64,000 nt of DNA from Pelomonas paludis (GTDB lineage: Bacteria > Pseudomonadota > Gammaproteobacteria > Burkholderiales > Burkholderiaceae_C), in the NCBI RefSeq assembly GCF_039872745.1, contig NZ_JBDPZD010000001.1, forward strand, positions 620,001 to 684,000. Direction: 5' to 3'. The notes under the pieces were generated by a model. It saw only the letters and a program-made list of their open reading frames with translations, was not told the DNA's origin and made no database searches. The first letter of the stretch is position 1, and each line of letters starts with the position of its first letter. The translations under genes and the position numbers were made by a program. Shown piece after piece: positions 56,951 through 64,000 of this stretch.

Positions 56951-58926
56951 GTCTTCCAAGGCTGCCCGTCGCGGCCTTCCTGCGCCGCACGCTGCTGCGC
57001 CTGGTCTTCCTGGGCCTGCTGGCGGGCAGCGCGCTCTTGGTGCTGCAGCTGCTGACCGAAGAACGCCAGCGCCTGCAGCGCGAGTACGAGGCCGGCTTCC
57101 TGGGCCGCCTCAATGTGATGGCCGAGCGCCTGCGCCACCCGGCCGGCCAGCTCGCCGTGCTCAACCTCGACCACCCCGCGCCCGACAACGCGGGCGCCGC
57201 CCCACTGCGCCTGCCGCTCGGCGCCATCGACTTTGACGACCCCAGCAAGGCCGAGCGCGCCGTGGAGCTGACGGCCTGCGGCGACCCCTGTCTGGCCGTG
57301 GGCCAGCGCGCCAGTGCCGGGGCCTTTGTCTACGCCACCGCCCACCTGCCGCTGGCCGCCCTGCAAGGCCGCGCGCCGGGCCAGACCGTGCTGGAGGACG
57401 TGCACCGCCTGGTCGTCACTTTGAGCCAAGGTGGCCGCGCCCAGCGCTGGCTGGCGCCGCTGGAGCTGCTGTCCCCGGAGCGCGGCCAGTGGGCCGGCTT
57501 CGTCACCGAGGCCGACAGCCTCGACCGCCGCGCCCGGCCCGACCGCGACTTCCGCGGCTGGCTCTGGCAGGGCGCCTGCGTCACCGAAGGGGCCACGCAA
57601 CCCTGCGAACGCCACAGCCTGCTGTCCCTGCGCATCCCTGTGGACGCCTGGCGCGACGCCGCCCGCCAGGGCCAGGCCTGGCCGCCGGCCGACCTCACTC
57701 AGCTGCGCGTGCGCGTGCAGCTGCTGGGCCCGGGCGAGCTGCGCCTCTTCGACAGCCTCACCACCCCGCCCGCCAGCCCCGCCCTGAACAGCCTGCTCGA
57801 CGGCCTGCACGCCGGCGAGCGCCTCAGCCTCTGGCGCGGCAGCACCCGCCGCGCGCACTGGACCCAGCAAGCCGCGCCCGAAGCCGCCACCGCCCTGCCG
57901 TGGGTCACCCGCCTGATCCGCCGACTGCCCGCCGCCCGCCTGCAAGGCCCGCTGCAAGCCGAGGCCCGATTGCCCGGCGGCGAACGCCTGCAGCTACAAG
58001 GCGACCTGGCCCTGGTGGACGCCCAGCTCGCCGCCACCGTCACGCGCTACTCGGCCTACTTTGCCGCGCTGGCCGGGGCGATTGCGCTGGCCTGGCTGAT
58101 CGTCGAGATCGGCCTGCTGCGCCGCATGGCCCTGCTCACGCGCCGCGCCAATGCGCTCAAGCAGCAGCTGCAAGCCGCGCCCGACCAGCTGCCCCCGCTC
58201 GACGTGGCCGACCTGCGCGGGCCCGACGAGCTCGGCATCCTGGCCGCCACCTTGGCCGAGCTGCTGGCCCGTGCGCGCGACCACCTGCGCGCCGAGCAAC
58301 TGCGCGCCCACCAGGAGCGCGAGCAATGGCAGGCCGTGGGCCACGAAATCATGAGCCCGCTGCAGTCCCTGCTGGCCCTGCACGGCCGCGAGGGGGACGC
58401 CAGCCGCCGGTATCTCGAGCGCATGCAGGCCGCGTTGCAACTTCTGTATGGCCAGGCCTCGGTCAGCGAGGCGGTGGCCCAGGCCAGCGCCCAGCGCGAG
58501 CGGCTCGACCTCGCCGCCTTCCTGCGCGAGGTGGCTGCCAACGCGCCCTATGCCGGCATCGAGAACGTGCAGGCCCTGGGCTGCGAGGCGCCCTGTGAAG
58601 TGCTCGCCGACCCGCTCAAGCTGGAGGACGCGCTGACCCACTTGCTCACCAACGCCCAGCGCTACCGCGTGCCCGGCACGCCCATCAGCTTGCAGCTCTC
58701 AGCCACCGACGCGCAGGCCTGCATCGAGGTGCGCAACCAGGGCCCCACCATCGCCCCCGAGCGCCTGGCCACGCTCTTCGAGCTGGGCACCAGCGACGCC
58801 GGCAGCCAGCAGCAGCGCGGCCAGGGCCTCTTCGTGGCGCGCGGCTACCTGGCCAAGATGGGCGGCGCCATCGCGGTGCGCAACGAGCTTGACGGCGTCT
58901 GCTTCAGCTTGACGCTGCCGCGCTGA
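56938..58926 (+). CDS. Sensor histidine kinase with long periplasmic domain
   Basis: The 662-residue protein starts at GTG 56938. It has two membrane segments, near residues 20-40 and 375-395, that enclose a 330-residue periplasmic sensor region. A HAMP-like linker comes next. The phospho-His (near 469) is in AVGHEIMSPLQSLLALHGRE, a less common DHp form. The ATPase part has LKLEDALTHLLTNAQRYRV (N box) and QQQRGQGLFVARGYLAKMGG (G box). It pairs with the response regulator upstream. The signal is unknown, although the divergent SPFH gene hints at envelope stress. Confidence 0.86.
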   Translation: MDRLSLPRLPVAAFLRRTLLRLVFLGLLAGSALLVLQLLTEERQRLQREYEAGFLGRLNVMAERLRHPAGQLAVLNLDHPAPDNAGAAPLRLPLGAIDFDDPSKAERAVELTACGDPCLAVGQRASAGAFVYATAHLPLAALQGRAPGQTVLEDVHRLVVTLSQGGRAQRWLAPLELLSPERGQWAGFVTEADSLDRRARPDRDFRGWLWQGACVTEGATQPCERHSLLSLRIPVDAWRDAARQGQAWPPADLTQLRVRVQLLGPGELRLFDSLTTPPASPALNSLLDGLHAGERLSLWRGSTRRAHWTQQAAPEAATALPWVTRLIRRLPAARLQGPLQAEARLPGGERLQLQGDLALVDAQLAATVTRYSAYFAALAGAIALAWLIVEIGLLRRMALLTRRANALKQQLQAAPDQLPPLDVADLRGPDELGILAATLAELLARARDHLRAEQLRAHQEREQWQAVGHEIMSPLQSLLALHGREGDASRRYLERMQAALQLLYGQASVSEAVAQASAQRERLDLAAFLREVAANAPYAGIENVQALGCEAPCEVLADPLKLEDALTHLLTNAQRYRVPGTPISLQLSATDAQACIEVRNQGPTIAPERLATLFELGTSDAGSQQQRGQGLFVARGYLAKMGGAIAVRNELDGVCFSLTLPR

Positions 58927-58948
58927 GGCCCGGCCGCCGCCCCCCGAA

Positions 58949-58970
58949 ATTGGTTGCACATGCAACCAAT
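58949..58970. promoter_or_regulatory. Perfect 22-base palindrome upstream of the marR gene
   Basis: ATTGGTTGCA-CA-TGCAACCAAT is a perfect inverted repeat with ten-base arms, 18 bases before the MarR-type start. It is almost surely the binding site for that regulator (autoregulation). A weaker relative precedes the tautomerase gene. Confidence 0.75.
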
Positions 58971-58988
58971 CGAGTGCATACTGCGCCC

Positions 58989-59405
58989 ATGTTCGACGCC
59001 TGCCTCTACTTCAACACCGCCGCGCTGGCCCGCCGGCTGGAGCGGCTGTGGGCCGAGGCCTTTGCGCCCTTCGACCTCACGCCGCCCCAGGCCTTCATGC
59101 TGCGGGCGCTGCTGCGCGAGCCTGGGCAGTTGCAGGGCCAGCTGGCCAAGGGCATGGCCATCTCGCGGCCCACGGCCACGCGGGCGCTGGACGGCCTGGA
59201 GGCCAAGGGCCTGGTCACGCGCAGCCCCTCCAGCGCTGACGGCCGCGAGACTGTGCTGCACCCCACGCCCGAGGCCGAGCGCCTGCGCTCCGCCCTGGAC
59301 GAAGCCAGCGGCCTCGTCACCGCCCAGCTGCGCGCCGTGCTGAGCGACGCCACCTTCGACACCACCGTCGGCCAGATCCGCACGGTGCGCCAGGCGCTCG
59401 ACTGA
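58989..59405 (+). CDS. MarR family transcriptional regulator
   Basis: The 138-residue protein has the MarR winged helix: LTPPQAFMLRALLREPGQLQ, LAKGMAISRPTATRALDGLE, then LVTRSPSSADGRETVLHPTP as the wing. Flanking helices provide dimerisation. The start is ATG 58989, directly after the palindromic operator. It most likely represses itself and the downstream tautomerase gene until a small phenolic or electrophilic ligand binds. The ligand is unknown. Confidence 0.93.
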   Translation: MFDACLYFNTAALARRLERLWAEAFAPFDLTPPQAFMLRALLREPGQLQGQLAKGMAISRPTATRALDGLEAKGLVTRSPSSADGRETVLHPTPEAERLRSALDEASGLVTAQLRAVLSDATFDTTVGQIRTVRQALD

Positions 59406-59465
59406 GCGCGCGGCCCGCCCCTCTCCTCCATCCCAGACAAAGCCCAACCCCCTCACCACCCCCAA

Positions 59466-59485
59466 ATAGTTGCATTGCTAACCAT
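59466..59485. promoter_or_regulatory. Imperfect MarR-type operator before the tautomerase gene
   Basis: ATAGTTGCA-TT-GCTAACCAT is an imperfect dyad whose GTTGCA half resembles the arms of the palindrome at 58949-58970. It is 19 bases upstream of the tautomerase start. Control by the neighbouring MarR protein is inference. Confidence 0.45.
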
Positions 59486-59504
59486 CAACCCAAAGGAGCC
59501 CACC

Positions 59505-59903
59505 ATGCCCATCCTCAACGTCAAGCTCTCATCGCCCGCCTCGGTGTCCCTCAGCCGCAAGGTGGCCGACACGCTCTCGGCCCTCTCGACCCGGCTGCTG
59601 GGCAAGGACCCGCGTGTCACGTCCATCGCCATCGACTTCGTCTCGCCCGCCCACTGGTACATCGGCGGCAAGCCGCTGTCGGAGCAAGGGGTCGAGAGCT
59701 TTTTCTTCGACATCCGCATCACCGACGAGACCAACACCAAGGCCGAGAAGGCCGCCTTTGTGGCCGAGGCCTATGCGGCGCTATGCCAGCTGCTCGGGCC
59801 CGTGCACGAGGAGAGCTATATCCACGTGCACGACGTGCGCGCGGCCAGCTATGGCTATGGCGGACGCACCCAGGAGTGGCGCTACCAGCACCCGGCGGCT
59901 TGA
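59505..59903 (+). CDS. Tautomerase superfamily protein
   Basis: The 132-residue protein begins MPILNVKLSS, so after Met removal Pro1 can be the catalytic base, as in 4-oxalocrotonate tautomerase and MIF relatives. Residues about 70-100 (PLSEQGVESFFFDIRITDET) and the YIHVHDVRAASYGYGGRTQE segment are typical of longer members. AAAGGAG precedes the ATG. It lies downstream of the MarR gene and of a MarR-type operator, so it is probably inducible. The substrate is unknown. Confidence 0.87.
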   Translation: MPILNVKLSSPASVSLSRKVADTLSALSTRLLGKDPRVTSIAIDFVSPAHWYIGGKPLSEQGVESFFFDIRITDETNTKAEKAAFVAEAYAALCQLLGPVHEESYIHVHDVRAASYGYGGRTQEWRYQHPAA

Positions 59904-59904
59904 G

Positions 59905-61317
59905 TCAGGGCTGCGTTGCAAACACCTTGCCCGGGTTGAAGAGGCCTTGCGGGTCCAGCGCCGCCTTCACCGCGCGCATCATGGCCACGGCCTCTTCGCC
60001 GGTTTCATCCACCAGGAAGCCCTGCTTGTGCAGGCCGATGCCGTGCTCGCCCGTGCAGGTGCCGCCCAGGCGCAGCGCGCGCGCCACCATCTGCTGGCTC
60101 AAGCGCTCGGCGGTCTCACGCTCCTCGGGCTTGGCAGGGTCGAGCAGGTAGGCGAGGTGGAAGTTGCCGTCGCCCACGTGGCCGACGATGAAGTAGGGCA
60201 GGCCGGCCGCGTCAGCCTCGGCCACCGAGACATTGATGCTCTCGGCCAGGCGCGAGATGGGCACGCAGGTGTCGGTCGTGATCGAGCGGCAGCCGGGCCG
60301 CGTCTGCAAGGCCGAGAAGTAGGCGTGGTGCCGCGCCGCCCAGAGCCGCGTGCGGGCCTCGGGCGTGGTGGCCCATTCAAAGGCCTCGCCGCCGTGCTCG
60401 CTGGCCAGCTCTTGCACCGTGGCGGCCTGCTCGGCCACGCTGCCCTCGGTGCCGTGGAACTCCATCAGCAGCATCGGCGCCTCGCGCAAACCGAGCTTGT
60501 CGTGCAGGTTGACTGCGCGGATGGCATTGGCATCCAGCAGCTCGCAGCGCGCGATGGGCACGCCCATCTGGATCACCTGCATCGCCGTCTGCACGGCCGC
60601 GTCGATGCTCGGGAAGAAGCAGATCGCCGCCGACACCGCCTGCGGTAGCGGGTAGAGCTTGAGCGTCAGCTCGGTGATCACGCCCAGCGTGCCCTCGCTG
60701 CCCACCAGCAGCCGGGTCAAGTCGTAACCGGCGCTGCTCTTCTTGGCACGCGAGCCAGTGCGCACCACCTCGCCGCGCGCGTTCACAAAGCGCAGGCCCA
60801 GCACGTTCTCGCGCATGGTCCCGTAGCGGACGGCATTGGTGCCGCTGGCCCGCGTGGCCGCCATGCCGCCGAGGCTGGCATCGGCGCCCGGGTCGATGGG
60901 GAAGAACAGGCCCTCGTGCTTGATCGCCTCGTTCAGCTGCTTGCGCGTGATGCCGGGCTGCACGGTCACCGTCAGGTCCTCGGCATTGAGGCTGACCAGG
61001 GCGTTCATGCGGTTCACGTCCAGGCTGATGCCGCCACGCACGGCCAGCAAATGCCCCTCCAGCGACGAGCCCGCGCCGAACGGGATCACCGGCACCTGGT
61101 GGGCCGCCGCCTGCTGCACGACAAAGGCCACCTCGGCCTCGTTCTCGGCAAACACCACGGCCTGGGGCGGTGGCACGTCGAAGATGGACTCGTCCCGCCC
61201 ATGCTGCTCGCGCACGGCCAGGGCGGTGGAGCAGCGGGCACCAAAACGCTCGGTCAGCGCGGCGAGCAAGGCCGCCGGCATGGCCGGGGGCGCAAAACGT
61301 GGGTCGGGCGCGTTCAT
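59905..61317 (-). CDS. FAD-linked glycolate/D-lactate dehydrogenase (GlcD-like)
   Basis: The 470-residue flavoprotein has the vanillyl-alcohol-oxidase-type FAD domain: VIPFGAGSSLEGHLLAVRGG near 75, then TVTVQPGITRKQLNEAI and DPGADASLGGMAATRASGTN with AVRYGTMRENVLGL. The C-terminal part has FIVGHVGDGNFHLAYLLDP and TCTGEHGIGLHKQGFL, with metal-binding His residues. It fits D-lactate or glycolate dehydrogenases that donate to cytochrome or quinone. GGAG precedes ATG 61317. It is convergent with the tautomerase gene. Confidence 0.92.
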   Translation of the reverse strand: MNAPDPRFAPPAMPAALLAALTERFGARCSTALAVREQHGRDESIFDVPPPQAVVFAENEAEVAFVVQQAAAHQVPVIPFGAGSSLEGHLLAVRGGISLDVNRMNALVSLNAEDLTVTVQPGITRKQLNEAIKHEGLFFPIDPGADASLGGMAATRASGTNAVRYGTMRENVLGLRFVNARGEVVRTGSRAKKSSAGYDLTRLLVGSEGTLGVITELTLKLYPLPQAVSAAICFFPSIDAAVQTAMQVIQMGVPIARCELLDANAIRAVNLHDKLGLREAPMLLMEFHGTEGSVAEQAATVQELASEHGGEAFEWATTPEARTRLWAARHHAYFSALQTRPGCRSITTDTCVPISRLAESINVSVAEADAAGLPYFIVGHVGDGNFHLAYLLDPAKPEERETAERLSQQMVARALRLGGTCTGEHGIGLHKQGFLVDETGEEAVAMMRAVKAALDPQGLFNPGKVFATQP

Positions 61318-61399
61318 GGGCTGATCTCCGTCAAAGCCGCACGATTGTCGGCCGCCACGCATCGTGCCAGCATGGGCTATAGCCCCCAAGGAGACCGCC

Positions 61400-61621
61400 A
61401 TGAACACCTGGACCTGGCTTGCGCTGCTGCTCGTTGTCGTCGTCTTTGCGGCGACCGTGCTGCGCTTTGACGTGCTGCTGGCCCGCTGGCGCGAGCTCAA
61501 CCCACCGCCCGCGCCGCTGGACTCAAGCGGCGGCCAGACACCACCCCACGGCGAAGGCATGCACCCCCACGCCGCGCCGGTGCAGCGCCCGGCTATCCAC
61601 CGCTCGGGCAAGCGACACTGA
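61400..61621 (+). CDS. Small single-span membrane protein
   Basis: The 73-residue product starts at ATG 61400, with AAGGAG upstream. It has one hydrophobic helix (WTWLALLLVVVVFAATVLRF), a short basic stretch and a hydrophilic His/Pro-rich tail. No family is recognised. It is translated convergently to the LuxR-type gene. Confidence 0.7.
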   Translation: MNTWTWLALLLVVVVFAATVLRFDVLLARWRELNPPPAPLDSSGGQTPPHGEGMHPHAAPVQRPAIHRSGKRH

Positions 61622-61623
61622 GC

Positions 61624-61641
61624 GCTCACGTGTCCGTGAGC
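61624..61641. terminator. Hairpin between convergent genes
   Basis: GCTCACG-TGTC-CGTGAGC (61624-61641) forms a seven-base stem at the junction of the small membrane protein gene and the 3' end of the LuxR-type gene. It could serve both directions. It lacks a T-run. Confidence 0.45.
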
Positions 61642-62738
61642 ATCCATCGCTGGTCAATGCGCTCACACAGCGCCCCGACCGAATTGACCTCCATGCTGCG
61701 GTAGAGCTTACGCACGTGATCAACGACGGTAGAGGGCGAGACACCAAGCAGCCGGGCCAACTCCTTGTGCCGTAACCCGCCATAGAGGCCCTGCGCCACG
61801 CGAATCTGACCGGGCGTCAACGCCCACTCCCGAAGCACCCGCACCAAGCCCCACTCCTGGGGCTCCAAACGCCGCAGACTCAGAAGCAAAACCTCGGTTG
61901 ACGACTCAGCACGGGCACCGCCCGCACCCGCGAGCGCACGACCCTCCAGGCGCCAGTGGCCCGCCGAGGTTTCCAAATCGACCCGCTGCGGCGCGTCCGA
62001 CCAAGACCACTGGCCCTGCGGCTGCAAGCGCTCAAGAGCCTGCTTGACGATCACCTGCCAGGGTTGCCGGACGGAACGGGCATTGAGCCCGTGCAGGGCC
62101 GACACCAAGGCTCCGGCAAAGCCCGCCGTACTGAAAAGCAACTGCCCACCCAGCTCCAGCAGGGCCGTGTGCGGCGCCTCCCGTGCCGGACGCATGGGCA
62201 CCAGGTCCCTGCAGTGCTGCGCCAACTGCAAGCCATGAGCCACCCAGGGCAAAGCCTGCGCCAGACGCGCCTCATCGTCAGGCCCAAAGGTCGGATCCCC
62301 AGAGCTCCGGTACAACACCAGCGACCCCAACAGCCGGTTGTGGCCGTCTCGCACCACCCCCTCAATGCGTGAATGCAACCCCTGAGGACGCCAGATCTCC
62401 CGGTAGAGCGCTGACTCATAGAAGCCTCGCTGGCTCAAGGCCCCGGCGCTCCGTACACCGGCCGGGGTCGAGCGCAAGCTCTCAAAGGCAGGCATGGTCT
62501 CAACTTCCCGTCGGTTGTGGAACTCCTCGAAGTAGAGCCGGGCCACGTCGAGATCGACGGGGCCTTCGAAGAAGTAGGTCAACAGGCGCCCTTGCTCGTC
62601 GGTCACATCCAGCAAGTTGCGCGCGCTCGGAACCCAGTCATGCAGCGCCTCCAGCAAGGCTGGCGCAAATTGCGGCAGCGCCAGCCCACGGCAACAGAGT
62701 TCCTTGAGTGTGGTGAAGGCGGCAACAGCGTTGGCCAT
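61626..62738 (-). CDS. LuxR family transcriptional regulator
   Basis: The 370-residue protein has a C-terminal LuxR helix-turn-helix: LTPGQIRVAQGLYGGLRHKE, then LLGVSPSTVVDHVRKLYRSM and VNSVGALCERI. The 290-residue N-terminal part has GAF-like stretches (LLDVTDEQGRLLTYFFEGPV and VVRDGHNRLLGSLVLYRSSG). There is no receiver domain. It may respond to a small ligand. The start is ATG 62738. It is divergent from the exported envelope protein gene and may regulate it. Confidence 0.88.
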   Translation of the reverse strand: MANAVAAFTTLKELCCRGLALPQFAPALLEALHDWVPSARNLLDVTDEQGRLLTYFFEGPVDLDVARLYFEEFHNRREVETMPAFESLRSTPAGVRSAGALSQRGFYESALYREIWRPQGLHSRIEGVVRDGHNRLLGSLVLYRSSGDPTFGPDDEARLAQALPWVAHGLQLAQHCRDLVPMRPAREAPHTALLELGGQLLFSTAGFAGALVSALHGLNARSVRQPWQVIVKQALERLQPQGQWSWSDAPQRVDLETSAGHWRLEGRALAGAGGARAESSTEVLLLSLRRLEPQEWGLVRVLREWALTPGQIRVAQGLYGGLRHKELARLLGVSPSTVVDHVRKLYRSMEVNSVGALCERIDQRWMLTDT

Positions 62739-62805
62739 GCCGCACATCTTGCGCATCAAGACGGCCCGTGTGATCCACAGCTTTGGCGAGCCCGGCGCGA
62801 TTCAA

Positions 62806-62821
62806 CCCCCTCGCGAGGGGG
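62806..62821. repeat. 16-base palindrome in divergent region
   Basis: CCCCCTCGCGAGGGGG is a perfect palindrome between the LuxR-type gene and the envelope protein gene. It could be an operator or part of a repeat related to the CCCCCGAGGGG hairpins elsewhere in the window. Confidence 0.4.
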
Positions 62822-62916
62822 CGATGCCGCTGCGCGATGCGCCTAGTCTGAGCGTCAGATCATGTCCCTCAACGCCATGCAAACCACCATGCCCGCTCGG
62901 GGCGAGGAGAACCTGT

Positions 62917-63720
62917 ATGCATAACCGTCACTTCCTAACCCTCGGACGCATGATGGCGGCCACAACGCTTGCTGCCGCGCTGGCCCCTGCACGGGCTGCG
63001 GATGAACCCGGCAAGCGCACCACCGAGGTTCCCACCCTGTTCAGCGTGGGGGATCGCCTCCGCCTCAAGTCCAACGCCACGGACTTCAAGCTCGGCGAAG
63101 CCACCGCCAATGCGCCAGCCGGCACCTGCCTGCGCATCACCGCCATCAGCGCCGACAAGACCGTGACCCATGTGATACGCGAGAGCGACGACATGCCTCT
63201 GGGGTCGAAGTGCCATTCCCACAAGCACAGCTTGGAGCTAAAGACTGACAGCAACACCGACCTGAAGGATGCCGAAATCTATGTCGTCCCGACGGCCACC
63301 CTCGAAGCATCGGCCCATACGCGCTACGGCTGGGTCTACGGCCCAATGGTGGTGCCCTTCAAATACTTCATGCACGACCACAGCATTGAGCCCTCACAGT
63401 CGCTGGGCATGTACCTCGGCTACCGCATCAGCACTTTCAACCGCGGGATCAGCCTGGTCGGCACTGCGGGTGCAGCGACCATGAAGGTCTCGACCGTGGT
63501 CGACTCCACCGACCCCGCCAAGCCGGGCAAGACCACAAAGGAGAACTCCATCCTGGGTTACAGCATGGCTGCTGGCGTGCTGGTGGACATCACGCGCGAA
63601 GCGAAACCCTTCGTGGCGGGGCTGCTGATCGGCAAAGACTTTGTCGGCAGCAACAGCGCTCTGCCCTATGTGCATGACCGTCGGTGGTGGATGGCATTCC
63701 AGCTAGGCTGGAACCTCTGA
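62917..63720 (+). CDS. Hypothetical exported envelope protein
   Basis: The 267-residue protein has a signal peptide (MMAATTLAAALAPARA). The second half has amphipathic strands ending in aromatic residues (GMYLGYRISTFNRGISLVGT, FVAGLLIGKDFVG), and the chain ends WWMAFQLGWNL, as in outer-membrane beta-barrels. Two Cys residues occur in the first half. GAGGAG precedes ATG 62917. I recognise no family. The divergent LuxR regulator is a plausible controller. Confidence 0.7.
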   Translation: MHNRHFLTLGRMMAATTLAAALAPARAADEPGKRTTEVPTLFSVGDRLRLKSNATDFKLGEATANAPAGTCLRITAISADKTVTHVIRESDDMPLGSKCHSHKHSLELKTDSNTDLKDAEIYVVPTATLEASAHTRYGWVYGPMVVPFKYFMHDHSIEPSQSLGMYLGYRISTFNRGISLVGTAGAATMKVSTVVDSTDPAKPGKTTKENSILGYSMAAGVLVDITREAKPFVAGLLIGKDFVGSNSALPYVHDRRWWMAFQLGWNL

Positions 63721-63773
63721 CCCCAAGCCAGCTTGTTGGGAGAATGGGCCGTTTCCACGGCTCGTCTTCCACC

Positions 63774-64000
63774 ATGGCACACCGCCTCTCCGCCATCGCC
63801 ACCCGCACCGGGGACGATGGCACCACCGGCCTGGCTGATGGCCGCCGCGTCCCCAAGGACGATTTGCGCATCCAGGCCATCGGCGATGCCGACGAGCTGA
63901 ACTCCAACCTCGGCGTGCTGCTGGCCGAGCCTTTGCCGCAGGGCGTGCGCGAGCTGCTCGTCACCATCCAGCACGACCTCTTCAACCTCGGCGGCGAGCT
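63774..64000 (+). CDS. PduO-type cob(I)alamin adenosyltransferase, 5' part
   Basis: The first 75 codons are in the window and the gene continues past the right edge. The start MAHRLSAIATRTGDDGTTGL, followed by ADGRRVPKDDLRIQAIGDAD and ELNSNLGVLLAE, matches PduO-type ATP:cob(I)alamin adenosyltransferases (TR-x-GD-x-G-x-T motif). These make adenosylcobalamin, the cofactor for enzymes such as methylmalonyl-CoA mutase. It is cytoplasmic. The start is ATG 63774. Confidence 0.93.
   Translation, partial: MAHRLSAIATRTGDDGTTGLADGRRVPKDDLRIQAIGDADELNSNLGVLLAEPLPQGVRELLVTIQHDLFNLGGE

Noticed and set aside
60722..60735. Further ECF-type promoter (GTAACC) inside the GlcD-like gene
   Set aside because: No CGTACT-like box lies at sixteen bases and it is within a coding region.

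Overview
This window is high-GC, gene-dense chromosomal DNA of a betaproteobacterium. The mnmG-rsmG-parA block, the UrtABCDE-type transporter with formamidase and FmdB, the SigF/NrsF pair, the PEP-CTERM protein and the type-2 ArgC together suggest Burkholderiales, in the Rubrivivax/Leptothrix/Ideonella/Comamonadaceae neighbourhood. That placement is inference. I saw no rRNA, tRNA, CRISPR array, phage or complete insertion sequence.

Layout. 1-8.7 kb: a sugar ABC importer (solute-binding protein and two permeases, the second cut by the window edge), a DUF4197 protein, a ParDE toxin-antitoxin pair, and a glycan-related set (VOC protein, GH105 unsaturated-uronyl hydrolase, two unknown proteins, a GH5 glycosidase, a ThuA-like protein). 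8.8-16.1 kb: a lipase-like hydrolase, an internally deleted antitoxin, small unknown genes, parB, a PEP-CTERM protein, an RBBP9-like hydrolase, argC, and an ECF sigma factor operon (sigF-nrsF-DUF3047). 16.2-25.4 kb: a tightly overlapping nine-gene operon combining the arsenosugar-type radical SAM enzyme ArsS, a VTT-membrane/disulfide-oxidoreductase fusion, two arsenosugar-type glycosyltransferases, a SelD-associated-type oxidoreductase, a PhnD/PhnE/PhnC-like importer and a metallophosphoesterase-like protein. Divergent near-identical ECF promoters sit between it and sigF. 25.4-31.8 kb: an OmpA protein, a small monooxygenase, two GNATs, parA, rsmG and mnmG, with three parS-like sites inside rsmG/mnmG.

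31.9-46.8 kb: a small unknown gene, a glutathione transferase, a Crp/Fnr regulator with a CRP-like operator before a DUF2892 gene, a candidate toxin-antitoxin-like pair, and then a nitrogen-acquisition locus. In that locus a sensor kinase fused to an NCS1 transporter and its LuxR-type response regulator are transcribed divergently from a urea/short-chain-amide ABC importer, a formamidase and FmdB. 46.8-64 kb: a 239-bp MITE-like element with terminal inverted repeats, a Cys-cluster protein, a DUF418 membrane protein, a tandemly duplicated M64-peptidase-plus-partner gene pair, a lipoprotein hydrolase, an SH3-like/SPFH pair, a two-component system, a MarR-tautomerase pair with matching operators, a glycolate/D-lactate dehydrogenase, a LuxR regulator, an envelope protein and the start of a cobalamin adenosyltransferase.

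The most interesting points are: (1) the duplicated GTAACC-N16-CGTACTTG promoters that place the ArsS/Phn operon in the SigF regulon; (2) that operon itself, which lacks a visible arsM and carries a phosphoesterase with a degenerate first metal motif; (3) a dispersed intergenic element, present twice inside ABC-transporter operons, whose hairpin stems covary; (4) the transporter-kinase fusion beside the amide locus; and (5) the duplicated M64 module. All functions are inferred from recognised motifs and context, because no database search was possible.
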